This document shows, piece by piece, positions 1-6,945 of a DNA stretch of 64,000 nucleotides. The notes beneath the pieces are model-generated. The model saw nothing but the letters and a program-made list of their open reading frames with translations. It did no database searches and was not told the DNA's origin. The position numbers were made by a program, and so were the translations under genes. Numbering within the stretch: position 1 is the first letter of the stretch; the number at the start of each line of letters is the position of its first letter. Source of the stretch: Youngiibacter multivorans (GTDB lineage Bacteria > Bacillota > Clostridia > Clostridiales > Clostridiaceae); NCBI RefSeq assembly GCF_017873395.1, contig NZ_JAGGKC010000006.1, positions 62,001 through 126,000 on the forward strand, read 5' to 3'.

Positions 1-115
1 GTGTCGCCTCAGGATCCCTTGTATCGGTATTAGTCATCGACTGTATCGTAACCTTCGAATCTCCACCTATGAAGGTATTTCCTACCTTTATCTTTTTGGT
101 TTTCACTCTTTCCAT
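1..115 (-). CDS. ispG: IspG, 4-hydroxy-3-methylbut-2-enyl-diphosphate synthase (N-terminal part)
   Basis: Iron-sulfur enzyme of the MEP isoprenoid pathway that reductively converts MEcPP to HMBPP in the cytosol. Only the first 38 codons are in the window; the rest lies beyond the left edge. The visible start reads MERVKTKKIKVGN, followed by IGG and QSMTNTDTRD, the classic N-terminal pattern of the GcpE/IspG family. It begins with ATG and has a TAAGGAG ribosome binding site that overlaps the last codons of rseP, so the two are translationally coupled. It completes a dxr-rseP-ispG unit, which puts two MEP-pathway enzymes around the site-2 protease, as in many Clostridia. The iron-sulfur cysteines are outside the window. 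Confidence 0.92.
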   Translation of the reverse strand, partial: MERVKTKKIKVGNTFIGGDSKVTIQSMTNTDTRDPEAT

Positions 116-125
116 ATGTTTCTCC

Positions 126-1133
126 TTACAGCTGTATCGGGAAGAACAGGTCCTTGAAGGTTATGAGTGCCATAAATGACATGAGGACCACGAATCCGAC
201 AGTATTCCATATTCCAACGAATTTTTCAGGAAGCTTCTTCTTCGTCACGAGCTCCACAAGAAGTATCAGCAGCCACCCGCCGTCAAGTGCAGGGAACGGT
301 ATAAGGTTAAGCACCGCAAGATTTACACTGAGGAATGCAGCGAAGCTTGCCAGGTTCCATAGCGACACCTTTGCCGCTTCAGTTGAGACCCTGAATATTG
401 TCACAGGACCTCCGAAGTCATTCAGGCTTGCCTGTCCTCCAAATAGCACCTTCAGTGAAAATATCGTCTGGTTTACAAGTGACAAAGCCTTCCTGAAGCT
501 GCTGGAAACAGACTCAGCAATACCTGGCTTTTCCACATAATTGGGGGCGATTCCTATTATGGACCTTCCCGTTTCATCCTTCATCGGCAGGATGCTTAAC
601 ACCCTGTCCGTGTCTCCTGTCCTTACTATTACCTCAAGAGCTTCAGATCCGTTGAAGGCTATGTATGTTGTTATGTCTTCGAATGTGTAGGTCCTCTGCC
701 CGTTGATCTCCATAATCTCATCGTCAGGCTTTATCCCTGCAGCTTCTGCCGGAGAACCCGAAATGACCTCCCTGATGGAAGTATCCGCATAACCGAGGTT
801 CAGAGTTATCACAAACAAGATTACAAGCGCCATAACCAGGTTCATCAGAGGTCCGGCAGCAATAACGCTCATCTTCCTAAGAGGGTTCTTCGATAGGAAT
901 GACCCTTCGCCAACCTCCTCTTCAGTTTCACCGTACATCCTGACCGATCCTCCGATAGGGAAAGCCTTCAGGGAGTATGTGGTTTCATTCCTCTCCCACT
1001 TGACAAGTCTCGGTCCCATCCCGATGGAGAATTCGAGAACCTTTACTCCATTTGCCTTCGCCAGTGTGAAATGCCCGAGCTCATGTCCAAGCACGAGCAG
1101 TCCGAACGCGAATATTGATAAAAATAGTTCCAT
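126..1133 (-). CDS. rseP: RseP-type site-2 intramembrane zinc metalloprotease
   Basis: Membrane-embedded M50 protease that cleaves anti-sigma factors or remnant signal peptides within the membrane. At 335 residues it is the usual Firmicute RseP/RasP size. The zinc motif HELGH is at residues 17-21 in the first membrane segment. A single PDZ-like region follows near residues 115-190, and the C-terminal membrane part carries NLIPFPALDGG, which holds the third zinc ligand. The ATG has a GAGGTG ribosome binding site. The gene lies 27 bases after dxr and overlaps the ispG ribosome binding site. I cannot tell its physiological substrate from the window, since no anti-sigma gene is adjacent. Confidence 0.95.
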   Translation of the reverse strand: MELFLSIFAFGLLVLGHELGHFTLAKANGVKVLEFSIGMGPRLVKWERNETTYSLKAFPIGGSVRMYGETEEEVGEGSFLSKNPLRKMSVIAAGPLMNLVMALVILFVITLNLGYADTSIREVISGSPAEAAGIKPDDEIMEINGQRTYTFEDITTYIAFNGSEALEVIVRTGDTDRVLSILPMKDETGRSIIGIAPNYVEKPGIAESVSSSFRKALSLVNQTIFSLKVLFGGQASLNDFGGPVTIFRVSTEAAKVSLWNLASFAAFLSVNLAVLNLIPFPALDGGWLLILLVELVTKKKLPEKFVGIWNTVGFVVLMSFMALITFKDLFFPIQL

Positions 1134-1160
1134 TTTACACCTCTTGTTTCACTTGGGATC

Positions 1161-2315
1161 CTATCCCTTTGCAACAGATCTTGCGTAATCCCTAACTTCC
1201 TTGTCGGCTTCAAGGATATTGCCAAGCGTCGGCTCCACCCTTTGGTCGAATCTTCTTAGGCATTCGCCTATGATCCTTGTAATGTCCAGATATCTGATCC
1301 TGTCCCTTAGGAACAGGTCCACTGCCTCTTCATTTGCTGAGTTCAGCACAGCTGTCATTATTCCTCCGGCCCTTCCTGCCTCATAGGCCATATCAAGAGC
1401 CTCGAAGGTTTCCCTGTCAGGCTTCTCGAATGTGAGTCTTCCTGCCTTGAAAAGGTCAAGCCTGCCCGCAACCGCCTCATGCCTATCAGGATAATTCAAA
1501 GCATACTGAATTGGAAGCGTCATGTCAGGGGTTCCAAGCTGCGCTATTATGCTGTTGTCACGAAACTCCACCATTGAGTGTATGATGCTCTCCGGGTGGA
1601 CATATACCTCGATATCATCGTAATCCACATCGAAAAGCCATTTTGCCTCTATTACCTCAAGTCCCTTGTTCATTAGAGTCGACGAATCAATTGTAATCTT
1701 CGCTCCCATTGCCCAGTTGGGATGTTTTAAGGCCATTTCCTTAGTCACCTTTGACAGGAACTCCCTGTCTTTTCCCCTGAAAGGTCCCCCGGAAGCGGTA
1801 AGGAGAATCTTCCTTATCTCAGAATGCTTTCCGGCCTGCAAGCTCTGGAAGATTGCTGAGTGCTCCGAATCGACGGGAAGTATCATCACACCCTTCGCCT
1901 TCGCGAGCTGAGTGACTATGCCGCCTGCCGCAACCATTGTCTCCTTGTTGGCAAGAGCAATGTGCTTTCCCTTTTCGATTGCCTTGATTGTTGGCTTGAG
2001 GCCAGCCATACCTACTATCGATGTGACGACGGTCTGTGCCTCATCAAGCGTGGCAATAGCCTCCAGACCCTCGGCTCCAAAATATGAAGCACCTTTGAAT
2101 CCAATCGATGAAAGCATCAATTCAGCTTCCTCGCGAACTCCAGGGTCAGTCACAGCCACATTCATTACACCGAATTCCTCTATTATCGACCTAAGCACCT
2201 TGAGGTTGCCATGAACCGATGCTCCTACAAGGTTTATGTCCTTCTCACTTCTGAGCACGTCTAAAGTCTGGGTCCCTATGGAGCCTGATGCTCCAATTAT
2301 GGATATGTTTTTCAC
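1161..2315 (-). CDS. dxr: 1-deoxy-D-xylulose 5-phosphate reductoisomerase
   Basis: NADPH-dependent enzyme converting DXP to MEP, the committed MEP-pathway step. The N-terminal dinucleotide-binding motif GASGSIG sits a few residues after the start, the metal-ligand stretch LPVDSEHSA is in the middle, and PNWAMGAKITIDSSTLMNKG is the conserved catalytic block. The open frame extends four codons further to a TTG at 2327, but GTG at 2315 has GGAG six bases upstream and gives the standard N-terminus (V/M)KNISIIG, 384 residues. It is followed by rseP and ispG. It is separated from the upstream cdsA group by a small regulator gene and two hairpins, unlike the usual uninterrupted cdsA-dxr order. Confidence 0.95.
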   Translation of the reverse strand: MKNISIIGASGSIGTQTLDVLRSEKDINLVGASVHGNLKVLRSIIEEFGVMNVAVTDPGVREEAELMLSSIGFKGASYFGAEGLEAIATLDEAQTVVTSIVGMAGLKPTIKAIEKGKHIALANKETMVAAGGIVTQLAKAKGVMILPVDSEHSAIFQSLQAGKHSEIRKILLTASGGPFRGKDREFLSKVTKEMALKHPNWAMGAKITIDSSTLMNKGLEVIEAKWLFDVDYDDIEVYVHPESIIHSMVEFRDNSIIAQLGTPDMTLPIQYALNYPDRHEAVAGRLDLFKAGRLTFEKPDRETFEALDMAYEAGRAGGIMTAVLNSANEEAVDLFLRDRIRYLDITRIIGECLRRFDQRVEPTLGNILEADKEVRDYARSVAKG

Positions 2316-2420
2316 ATTACACTCCAATCCGAGGGCAGAAATATATCCTTCAATCTCTCTGCTCTCATTCTAATTCACCATGCTGAAATAATCCTTACGG
2401 TGATTTTATCTTTCCCATAT

Positions 2421-2443
2421 AAAAAAGAGCTTTCGCTCTTTTA
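2421..2443 (-). terminator. Intrinsic terminator after the small RHH gene
   Basis: The minus strand carries AAAAGAGC, a short loop, then GCTCTTTT running into more T and A residues. It lies between the end of the 45-residue ribbon-helix-helix gene and dxr. The stem is AT-rich and the tract is partly bidirectional, so it is probably a modest terminator rather than a strong one. Confidence 0.6.
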
Positions 2444-2484
2444 TTATACAATAATTAAGTTGATGTGTCCTTCCCGCTGCTGCA

Positions 2485-2622
2485 CTACTTTGTTCGCTTT
2501 ATCAGAAGGGTTAGTATGTAGTTGTTCAATGATCTGTTTTCTTTTTCAGCTTCCTTGAGCAGTTCTTCTTTAAGGTCTACTGGAAGAGTAAACAGAATCT
2601 TGGTCTTCGGATCCTTCTTCAT
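2485..2622 (-). CDS. Small ribbon-helix-helix (Arc/CopG-like) DNA-binding protein, 45 residues
   Basis: Reading the minus strand from ATG at 2622 to TAG gives 45 codons: MKKDPKTKILFTLPVDLKEE, then LLKEAEKENRSLNNYILTLL, then IKRTK. A beta-strand-like KILFTLP, a first helix (DLKEELLKEAEKEN), the turn RSLNN and a second helix (YILTLLIKR) match the Arc/CopG ribbon-helix-helix fold. The ribosome binding site GGAGGTGAATAAG is excellent. The gene sits alone between cdsA and dxr, which are usually adjacent. It has a promoter candidate at 2676-2704 and a terminator at 2421-2443. No toxin partner is adjacent, so an antitoxin role is not supported. It is most likely a small homodimeric repressor or nucleoid-type regulator. 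The family call rests on pattern only. Confidence 0.8.
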   Translation of the reverse strand: MKKDPKTKILFTLPVDLKEELLKEAEKENRSLNNYILTLLIKRTK

Positions 2623-2675
2623 CTTATTCACCTCCAAATATATAGACTTGCCCGCCTTTGTATCTCTTTGATTAT

Positions 2676-2704
2676 ATAATAGTTTTATAGCATGAAATAA
2701 TCAA
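2676..2704 (-). promoter_or_regulatory. Promoter candidate for the small RHH gene
   Basis: On the minus strand TTGATT (2704-2699) and TATTAT (2681-2676) are separated by 17 bases. Overlapping TATAAT-like sequence follows. The site lies about 55 bases upstream of the ATG at 2622, in a very AT-rich stretch. Confidence 0.5.
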
Positions 2705-2734
2705 TATATATTGTTTAAACTGTTTATGAACTAA

Positions 2735-2776
2735 TTATGATAATTTGTATCCAATGGGATGCGCCTTATGATAATT
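2735..2776. repeat. Pair of 11-base direct repeats upstream of the RHH promoter
   Basis: TTATGATAATT occurs at 2735-2745 and again at 2766-2776, a start-to-start distance of 31 bases or about three helical turns. Both are just upstream of the -35 element of the small ribbon-helix-helix gene. Proteins of that fold commonly bind tandem sites on one DNA face. The function is inferred. Confidence 0.55.
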
Positions 2777-2837
2777 GGGTTAGAAATGGCTTGTCCTTTT
2801 CATATTTCATCCTGTGCTGGAAATATTGGTGCGATGA

Positions 2838-2851
2838 CCTATATATATAGG
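2838..2851. promoter_or_regulatory. Perfect 14-base palindrome CCTATATATATAGG
   Basis: The self-complementary sequence lies in the 280-base stretch between cdsA and the RHH gene, 14 bases from the cdsA terminator hairpin. It may be an operator half-site pair or just AT-rich chance sequence. The rest of 2623-2864 holds the direct repeats and the promoter candidate and no further gene that I can see. Confidence 0.4.
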
Positions 2852-2864
2852 AATGGCGCAGAAA

Positions 2865-2898
2865 GCGGGGTCTGAGGTTCTTAGGCCACAGACCCCGC
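2865..2898 (-). terminator. Strong GC-rich hairpin after cdsA
   Basis: A perfect 10-base stem, GCGGGGTCTG with CAGACCCCGC, and a 14-base loop lie 5 bases past the cdsA stop codon. The following minus-strand sequence is TTTCTG, so the T tract is short. It probably ends the pyrH-frr-uppS-cdsA transcript. Confidence 0.7.
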
Positions 2899-2902
2899 CA
2901 TT

Positions 2903-3697
2903 TCAGCGGATAATATATTGATTATAAAAGAAAACCATCATTGCCACAAACATTATCGAGTCAAACCTGTCAAGGACTCCGCCGTGTCCGGGTATGATCT
3001 TAGGATAGTCCTTTTCACCGGCATATCTCTTGACTGCAGAAGCAGCAAGGTCGCCCACCTGTCCGAGAACCGCTCCAAGCAGCCCCATTACAAGGAAATG
3101 ATAGGGTTCAATACCAGTAGATAATGCAGTCACCATCCCCACAGCCAGAGCACCAAGTGCTCCTGCGACAGCGCCGCCCACAGCACCTTCAATTGTCTTC
3201 TTTGGGCTGACTCTTTCGATCAGCTTGTGTTTCCCGAAGAATCGCCCGGTATAGTATGCGAAAGTATCGCATACCCAGGATATGATGAACACGGTATATA
3301 CCATTATCAATCCGTTATCAAGATTGTCCAGAAGAATCAGGTAGCCGAAGAGGACGCCTGAATATATGAATCCGGTTATGGTAACTGAAAGGTCCGTAAG
3401 GTCGAACTCGTCCCAAAAAACCATCATTATGAATCCTGCAGCGGTTCCTGCCACTATTATGGTGCCGAGATGCCCGAAAGCATCCCCTCCGGTTAAGAGT
3501 ATCACATAGTATGCTGCGAGCAGAGCGTAGCCAAGAGCCTGTGAAGGCCTTAATCCCTTCTTCCTTGTCACAGAAAAGAACTCGAACAGGGCTCGTGCAG
3601 CAAGCAGCGTAACGATCAGCTTAAGAGGCCAGCCTCCAAGGAATACCATGACCAGTACAGGTATGAGGGTCAAAGCTCCCAAATACCTGCTATTCAT
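2903..3697 (-). CDS. cdsA: Phosphatidate cytidylyltransferase (CDP-diglyceride synthase)
   Basis: Integral membrane enzyme making CDP-diacylglycerol from CTP and phosphatidic acid, the branch point for anionic phospholipids. The 264-residue protein has about eight hydrophobic segments. The family signature is at the C-terminus, with PKKTIEGAVGG, GDLAASAVKR and PGHGGVLDRFDS (about residues 236-247) containing the metal-binding aspartates. Its start overlaps the end of uppS by 8 bases, so it is translationally coupled. It is the last gene of the pyrH-frr-uppS-cdsA group and is followed by a strong hairpin. Confidence 0.95.
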   Translation of the reverse strand: MNSRYLGALTLIPVLVMVFLGGWPLKLIVTLLAARALFEFFSVTRKKGLRPSQALGYALLAAYYVILLTGGDAFGHLGTIIVAGTAAGFIMMVFWDEFDLTDLSVTITGFIYSGVLFGYLILLDNLDNGLIMVYTVFIISWVCDTFAYYTGRFFGKHKLIERVSPKKTIEGAVGGAVAGALGALAVGMVTALSTGIEPYHFLVMGLLGAVLGQVGDLAASAVKRYAGEKDYPKIIPGHGGVLDRFDSIMFVAMMVFFYNQYIIR

Positions 3698-4463
3698 TCT
3701 TTATCCCTCCAAACCTTCTGTCCCTTGCCTGATAGTCCGAGATTGCCTGTCTCAGGTCCTTCTCTGCGAAGTCAGGCCAGTTGATGGAGGAAAACCAAAG
3801 TTCCGAATATGCACCCTGATAAAGAAGGAAATTTGAAAGCCTCAATTCTCCGCTTGGTCTGATTATGAGTTCAGGATCCGGAATTCCTGAAGTATACAGG
3901 TAGTCCTTGAATTTCTCCTCATCGATGCTCTCAGATGAAACATTTCCATTTGCAGCTTCGTCCATGAGTTTCCTCACAGCAGAAATAATCTCCTCGCGGC
4001 CTCCGTAGTTGAGTGCGAGGTGCATCCTGACCCCGGTATTTCCTTTTGTCTTTTCTTTAGCATCGACTAGTGCAGTTCTTGCCGCTTCAGGAAGCTTGGA
4101 AATGTTGCCGATGAAATCAATCGCCACATTGTTCCTGTGAAGCTCTGAAATCTCTCCCTTCAGGTATTCAACGAGAAGTGTCATGAGAGCCCCCACCTCA
4201 TCTTGCGGCCTTTTCCAGTTCTCTGTGGAAAAGGCATAAAGCGTCAGGTGCTTGACTCCCAGTCTCTCGCATTCCTTCAGAATCCTTCTGATTGTCTCGA
4301 CTCCCGCCCTGTGGCCCATGGTCCTCGGCAGATTCCTCTGCTTTGCCCACCTGCCGTTGCCGTCCATTATTATCCCTATGTGTCCAGGTATCCTTCCCAT
4401 ATCCAGGGATGGTTCTGAACCCTTAGGAACCTCATCCTGCTTCTTGCCGAAAAAATTAAACAT
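3690..4463 (-). CDS. uppS: Undecaprenyl diphosphate synthase (cis-prenyltransferase)
   Basis: Adds isopentenyl units in cis to farnesyl diphosphate to make the C55 carrier for peptidoglycan and teichoic acid synthesis. The motif HIGIIMDGNGRWAK includes the catalytic aspartate at residue 34. The downstream blocks TLYAFSTENWKRP, LNYGGREEI and RPSGELRLSNFLLYQ are the conserved regions of the family. At 257 residues it is slightly long because of a 24-residue charged N-terminal stretch. A MEP-pathway gene (dxr) is found just beyond cdsA, so substrate supply and use are co-located. It overlaps cdsA by 8 bases. Confidence 0.96.
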   Translation of the reverse strand: MFNFFGKKQDEVPKGSEPSLDMGRIPGHIGIIMDGNGRWAKQRNLPRTMGHRAGVETIRRILKECERLGVKHLTLYAFSTENWKRPQDEVGALMTLLVEYLKGEISELHRNNVAIDFIGNISKLPEAARTALVDAKEKTKGNTGVRMHLALNYGGREEIISAVRKLMDEAANGNVSSESIDEEKFKDYLYTSGIPDPELIIRPSGELRLSNFLLYQGAYSELWFSSINWPDFAEKDLRQAISDYQARDRRFGGIKNE

Positions 4464-4490
4464 TTAATCAACCTTTCAAAAGGAGAATCA

Positions 4491-5045
4491 TCAGACGGTC
4501 ATGATTTCCTTCTCTTTTCTTTCAAGCATTTCATCAATCTTCTTGATGAAAGCGTCAGTCTTCTTCTGCATGTCTTCTTCGCCCTTCTTGATTTCATCCT
4601 CTGAAATATCGGACTTCTTTAGACCCTTTATCTTGTCGATTGCATCCCTTCTGATTGACCTTACTGCAACCTTGCACTCCTCGCCGTGCTTCTTGACCAT
4701 CTTTACCAGATTAAGCCTGGTTTCCTTGGTAAGCTCAGGCACAACAAGCCTTATGACAGAACCGTCATTTGAAGGGTTGATGTTTAGGTCAGACTTCTGT
4801 ATTGCCTTCTCTATAGCCTTAAGCGCTTTCTTGTCCCATGGCGTTATCATCAGCACCCTTGGCTCTGGAGCAGATACATTTCCGACCTGGTTTATAGGTA
4901 CCATTCCGCCGTAGTATTCAACCTCAATACGGTCAAGCATCGTTGGATTGGCCCTTCCGGCCTTCATGGTAGACAAGTCGGATTCAAGAACATGTATCGA
5001 CTTTGTCATTTTCTCTTCAGCTGTTTTGATGATATCCTTAATCAT
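4491..5045 (-). CDS. frr: Ribosome recycling factor
   Basis: Works with EF-G to split post-termination ribosomes. It starts MIKDIIKTAEEKM and contains the conserved KAGRANPTMLDRIEVEYYG and MITPWDKKALKAIEKA blocks, with the long helical bundle at both ends. The open frame has an ATG two codons earlier (5051), but that codon is only one base from GGAGG. The ATG at 5045 has seven bases of spacing and gives the family-standard N-terminus and a 184-residue product. It lies between pyrH and uppS, as in most Firmicutes. Confidence 0.95.
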   Translation of the reverse strand: MIKDIIKTAEEKMTKSIHVLESDLSTMKAGRANPTMLDRIEVEYYGGMVPINQVGNVSAPEPRVLMITPWDKKALKAIEKAIQKSDLNINPSNDGSVIRLVVPELTKETRLNLVKMVKKHGEECKVAVRSIRRDAIDKIKGLKKSDISEDEIKKGEEDMQKKTDAFIKKIDEMLERKEKEIMTV

Positions 5046-5092
5046 TTCCATTCCTCCGATTCAGATTATTTTAGTTCAAAGATTCCAAATTC

Positions 5093-5833
5093 TTAGCAGT
5101 CCCTGGCTGCAGCTTCCTTCGAATAGTTATCGATTATGGTGCCATATTCCTCTCCGGTTGCAGCCTTCCTGATGTTGCCCGGTTCGTCAAGGGCGAATAC
5201 TATGATTGGGATGTCATTGTCCATGCACAGGGTTATGGCGGTAGAGTCCATTACTGTGAGCCCGAGCTCAATTACCTGCTTGTAGTCTAGCGTGTCAAAT
5301 TTGACAGCATCATCAAACTTATTCGGATCCTTGTCATAGACTCCGTCTACCTTTTTGGCGAGAAGGATGCATTCAGCCTCAATCTCGGCAGCCCTTAAGG
5401 CAGCAGCCGTATCGGTAGTGAAGTATGGATTTCCAGACCCTGCGGCGAAAATCACAACCCTTCCCTTTTCAAGATGCCTGATGGCCCTTCTCCTGATATA
5501 AGGTTCAGCGATTTCCTTCATCTCAATCGCAGACTGGACTCTCGTCTCAATACCGAGGTCCTCGAGCGAGTTCTGCAGCGCCAGTGCGTTTATGCATGTA
5601 GCCAGCATTCCCATATAGTCCGCAGTAGCTCTGTCCATGCCTCCGCCTTCTCTGCCTCTCCATATGTTGCCGGCACCTATGACCGCTCCAACCTGGACAC
5701 CCATGTCAACGAGTTCCTTGATTTCAGTTGCTATTCTCTTTGCCACCTCGAAATCTATCCCGAACCCGTTCTTTCCTGCCATGGCTTCGCCCGACAGCTT
5801 CAGCATGACCCTTTTGTATTTGCACTCGCTCAT
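5093..5833 (-). CDS. pyrH: UMP kinase
   Basis: Bacterial hexameric amino-acid-kinase-fold enzyme that phosphorylates UMP to UDP, allosterically activated by GTP and inhibited by UTP in characterised members. The conserved KLSGEAMAG near residue 12, GAVIGAGNIWRG, and FAAGSGNPYFTTDTAAALRA are all present in a 246-residue protein. The start ATG has a GGAGG ribosome binding site. A terminator sits between it and tsf, and a short inverted repeat (5852-5866) lies in its leader, so it may begin a new transcript with frr, uppS and cdsA. Confidence 0.96.
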   Translation of the reverse strand: MSECKYKRVMLKLSGEAMAGKNGFGIDFEVAKRIATEIKELVDMGVQVGAVIGAGNIWRGREGGGMDRATADYMGMLATCINALALQNSLEDLGIETRVQSAIEMKEIAEPYIRRRAIRHLEKGRVVIFAAGSGNPYFTTDTAAALRAAEIEAECILLAKKVDGVYDKDPNKFDDAVKFDTLDYKQVIELGLTVMDSTAITLCMDNDIPIIVFALDEPGNIRKAATGEEYGTIIDNYSKEAAARDC

Positions 5834-5851
5834 TTTTATCCTCCGCTTGGA

Positions 5852-5866
5852 TGTAATCTAATTACA
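5852..5866. promoter_or_regulatory. Inverted repeat upstream of pyrH
   Basis: TGTAATCTAATTACA is a 6-3-6 perfect inverted repeat about 20 bases before the pyrH start. It looks like a protein operator. Its cognate regulator is unknown. Confidence 0.4.
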
Positions 5867-5881
5867 TTCTATCAACATTTT

Positions 5882-5913
5882 GAAAAAAAGAGAACACAGG
5901 GTGTTCTCTTTTG
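5882..5913 (-). terminator. Intrinsic terminator after tsf
   Basis: On the minus strand AAAAGAGAACAC pairs with GTGTTCTCTTTT around a three- to four-base loop and is followed by a run of seven T. It ends the rpsB-tsf transcript before pyrH. Confidence 0.8.
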
Positions 5914-5945
5914 ATGTTACTCTTTCTCTAAAGGCACTGTTTAGG

Positions 5946-6851
5946 TTACTTCTTCATCTGAGCCGCAACTTCCGCTGCGAAATCAACCTCTTCCTTCTCT
6001 ATGCCTTCACCCTTTTCGAATCTTGCAAAGCTCTTTATAGCGATGCTTCCGAATTTCTTTGATTCTTCCTTGAGGTGTCCTGTTATTGTAAGGTCAGGGT
6101 TCTTTACGAACTGCTGCTCTACAAGGCATACTTCCTTAAGGAACTTCTGTACTCTTCCAAGTACCATCTTCTCAACGATGTTTGCAGGCTTGCCTTCATT
6201 GAGGGCCTGTACCCTGTAGATTTCCTTTTCCTTCTCTATTGTCTCTTCATCAACTGAAGTCCTGTCCAGATATTTCGGGTTAAGGGCTGCAACATGCATT
6301 GCAACATCCCTTGCCACGTTAGCAACTTCATCAGTCGCATTCTCTGATGCTGTCTCAACGAGTACGCCGATCTTTCCGCCCATGTGTATATATGACGCAA
6401 TAACGCCATCCTGCGCGTTAATCTTGACATATCTCCTGAGGCTCATGTTCTCACCGAGCTTGGCGATAAGCGCTGTTACAGCGTCCTGAACGGTAGCCTC
6501 TCCAAGTGTGAGTGACTTCACGTCCTCAATGCTTGATACTTCGCTCTTTGCAACAAGAGCTGCGATATCGCTTGCAAGTCCTGTGAATGCTTCATTTGCA
6601 GAAACGAAGTCAGTCTCACAGTTGAATTCTACCATTGCGGCGCTCTTCTTGTCTTCTGATACGTATGTAGCGACTACACCTTCAGCTGCGATCCTTCCGG
6701 ATTTCTTCGCCGCTGCTGCAAGTCCTCTTTCCCTCAATACCTCAACGGCCTTTTCCATGTCTCCGTTTGCTTCAGTAAGGGCCTTCTTGCAGTCCATCAT
6801 ACCTGCTCCAGTCATATCTCTGAGCTCTTTTACTGCCTGTGCACTAATCAT
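5946..6851 (-). CDS. tsf: Elongation factor Ts
   Basis: Guanine-nucleotide exchange factor that regenerates EF-Tu-GTP. The N-terminal UBA-like domain carries MTGAGMMDCKKAL and the exchange core contains NCETDFVSAN. The 301-residue length is normal. The ATG has a GGAGG-type ribosome binding site. It is downstream of rpsB across a 94-base gap that contains a hairpin able to act as a partial terminator, and is followed by a clear terminator. Confidence 0.96.
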   Translation of the reverse strand: MISAQAVKELRDMTGAGMMDCKKALTEANGDMEKAVEVLRERGLAAAAKKSGRIAAEGVVATYVSEDKKSAAMVEFNCETDFVSANEAFTGLASDIAALVAKSEVSSIEDVKSLTLGEATVQDAVTALIAKLGENMSLRRYVKINAQDGVIASYIHMGGKIGVLVETASENATDEVANVARDVAMHVAALNPKYLDRTSVDEETIEKEKEIYRVQALNEGKPANIVEKMVLGRVQKFLKEVCLVEQQFVKNPDLTITGHLKEESKKFGSIAIKSFARFEKGEGIEKEEVDFAAEVAAQMKK

Positions 6852-6908
6852 TTATTTTCCTCCTGACTATTTTCATATTTGTTCCAATAAATATCCGATA
6901 CTAATATA

Positions 6909-6937
6909 AAAGGTAAATGGAAAATCCACCTACCTTT
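6909..6937 (-). promoter_or_regulatory. Hairpin between rpsB and tsf (possible partial terminator)
   Basis: In the minus-strand RNA, AAAGGTAGGTGGA pairs with TCCATTTACCTTT over 13 pairs, two of them G-U, around a three-base loop. TTTTATATT follows. The two wobble pairs are only favourable in RNA of this strand. It could tune the ratio of S2 to EF-Ts. Confidence 0.55.
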
Positions 6938-6945
6938 CTTTCATT

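Noticed and set aside
2485..2622. Toxin-antitoxin pair involving the small RHH gene
   Set aside because: No adjacent small toxin gene is visible on either strand; the flanks are cdsA and dxr.
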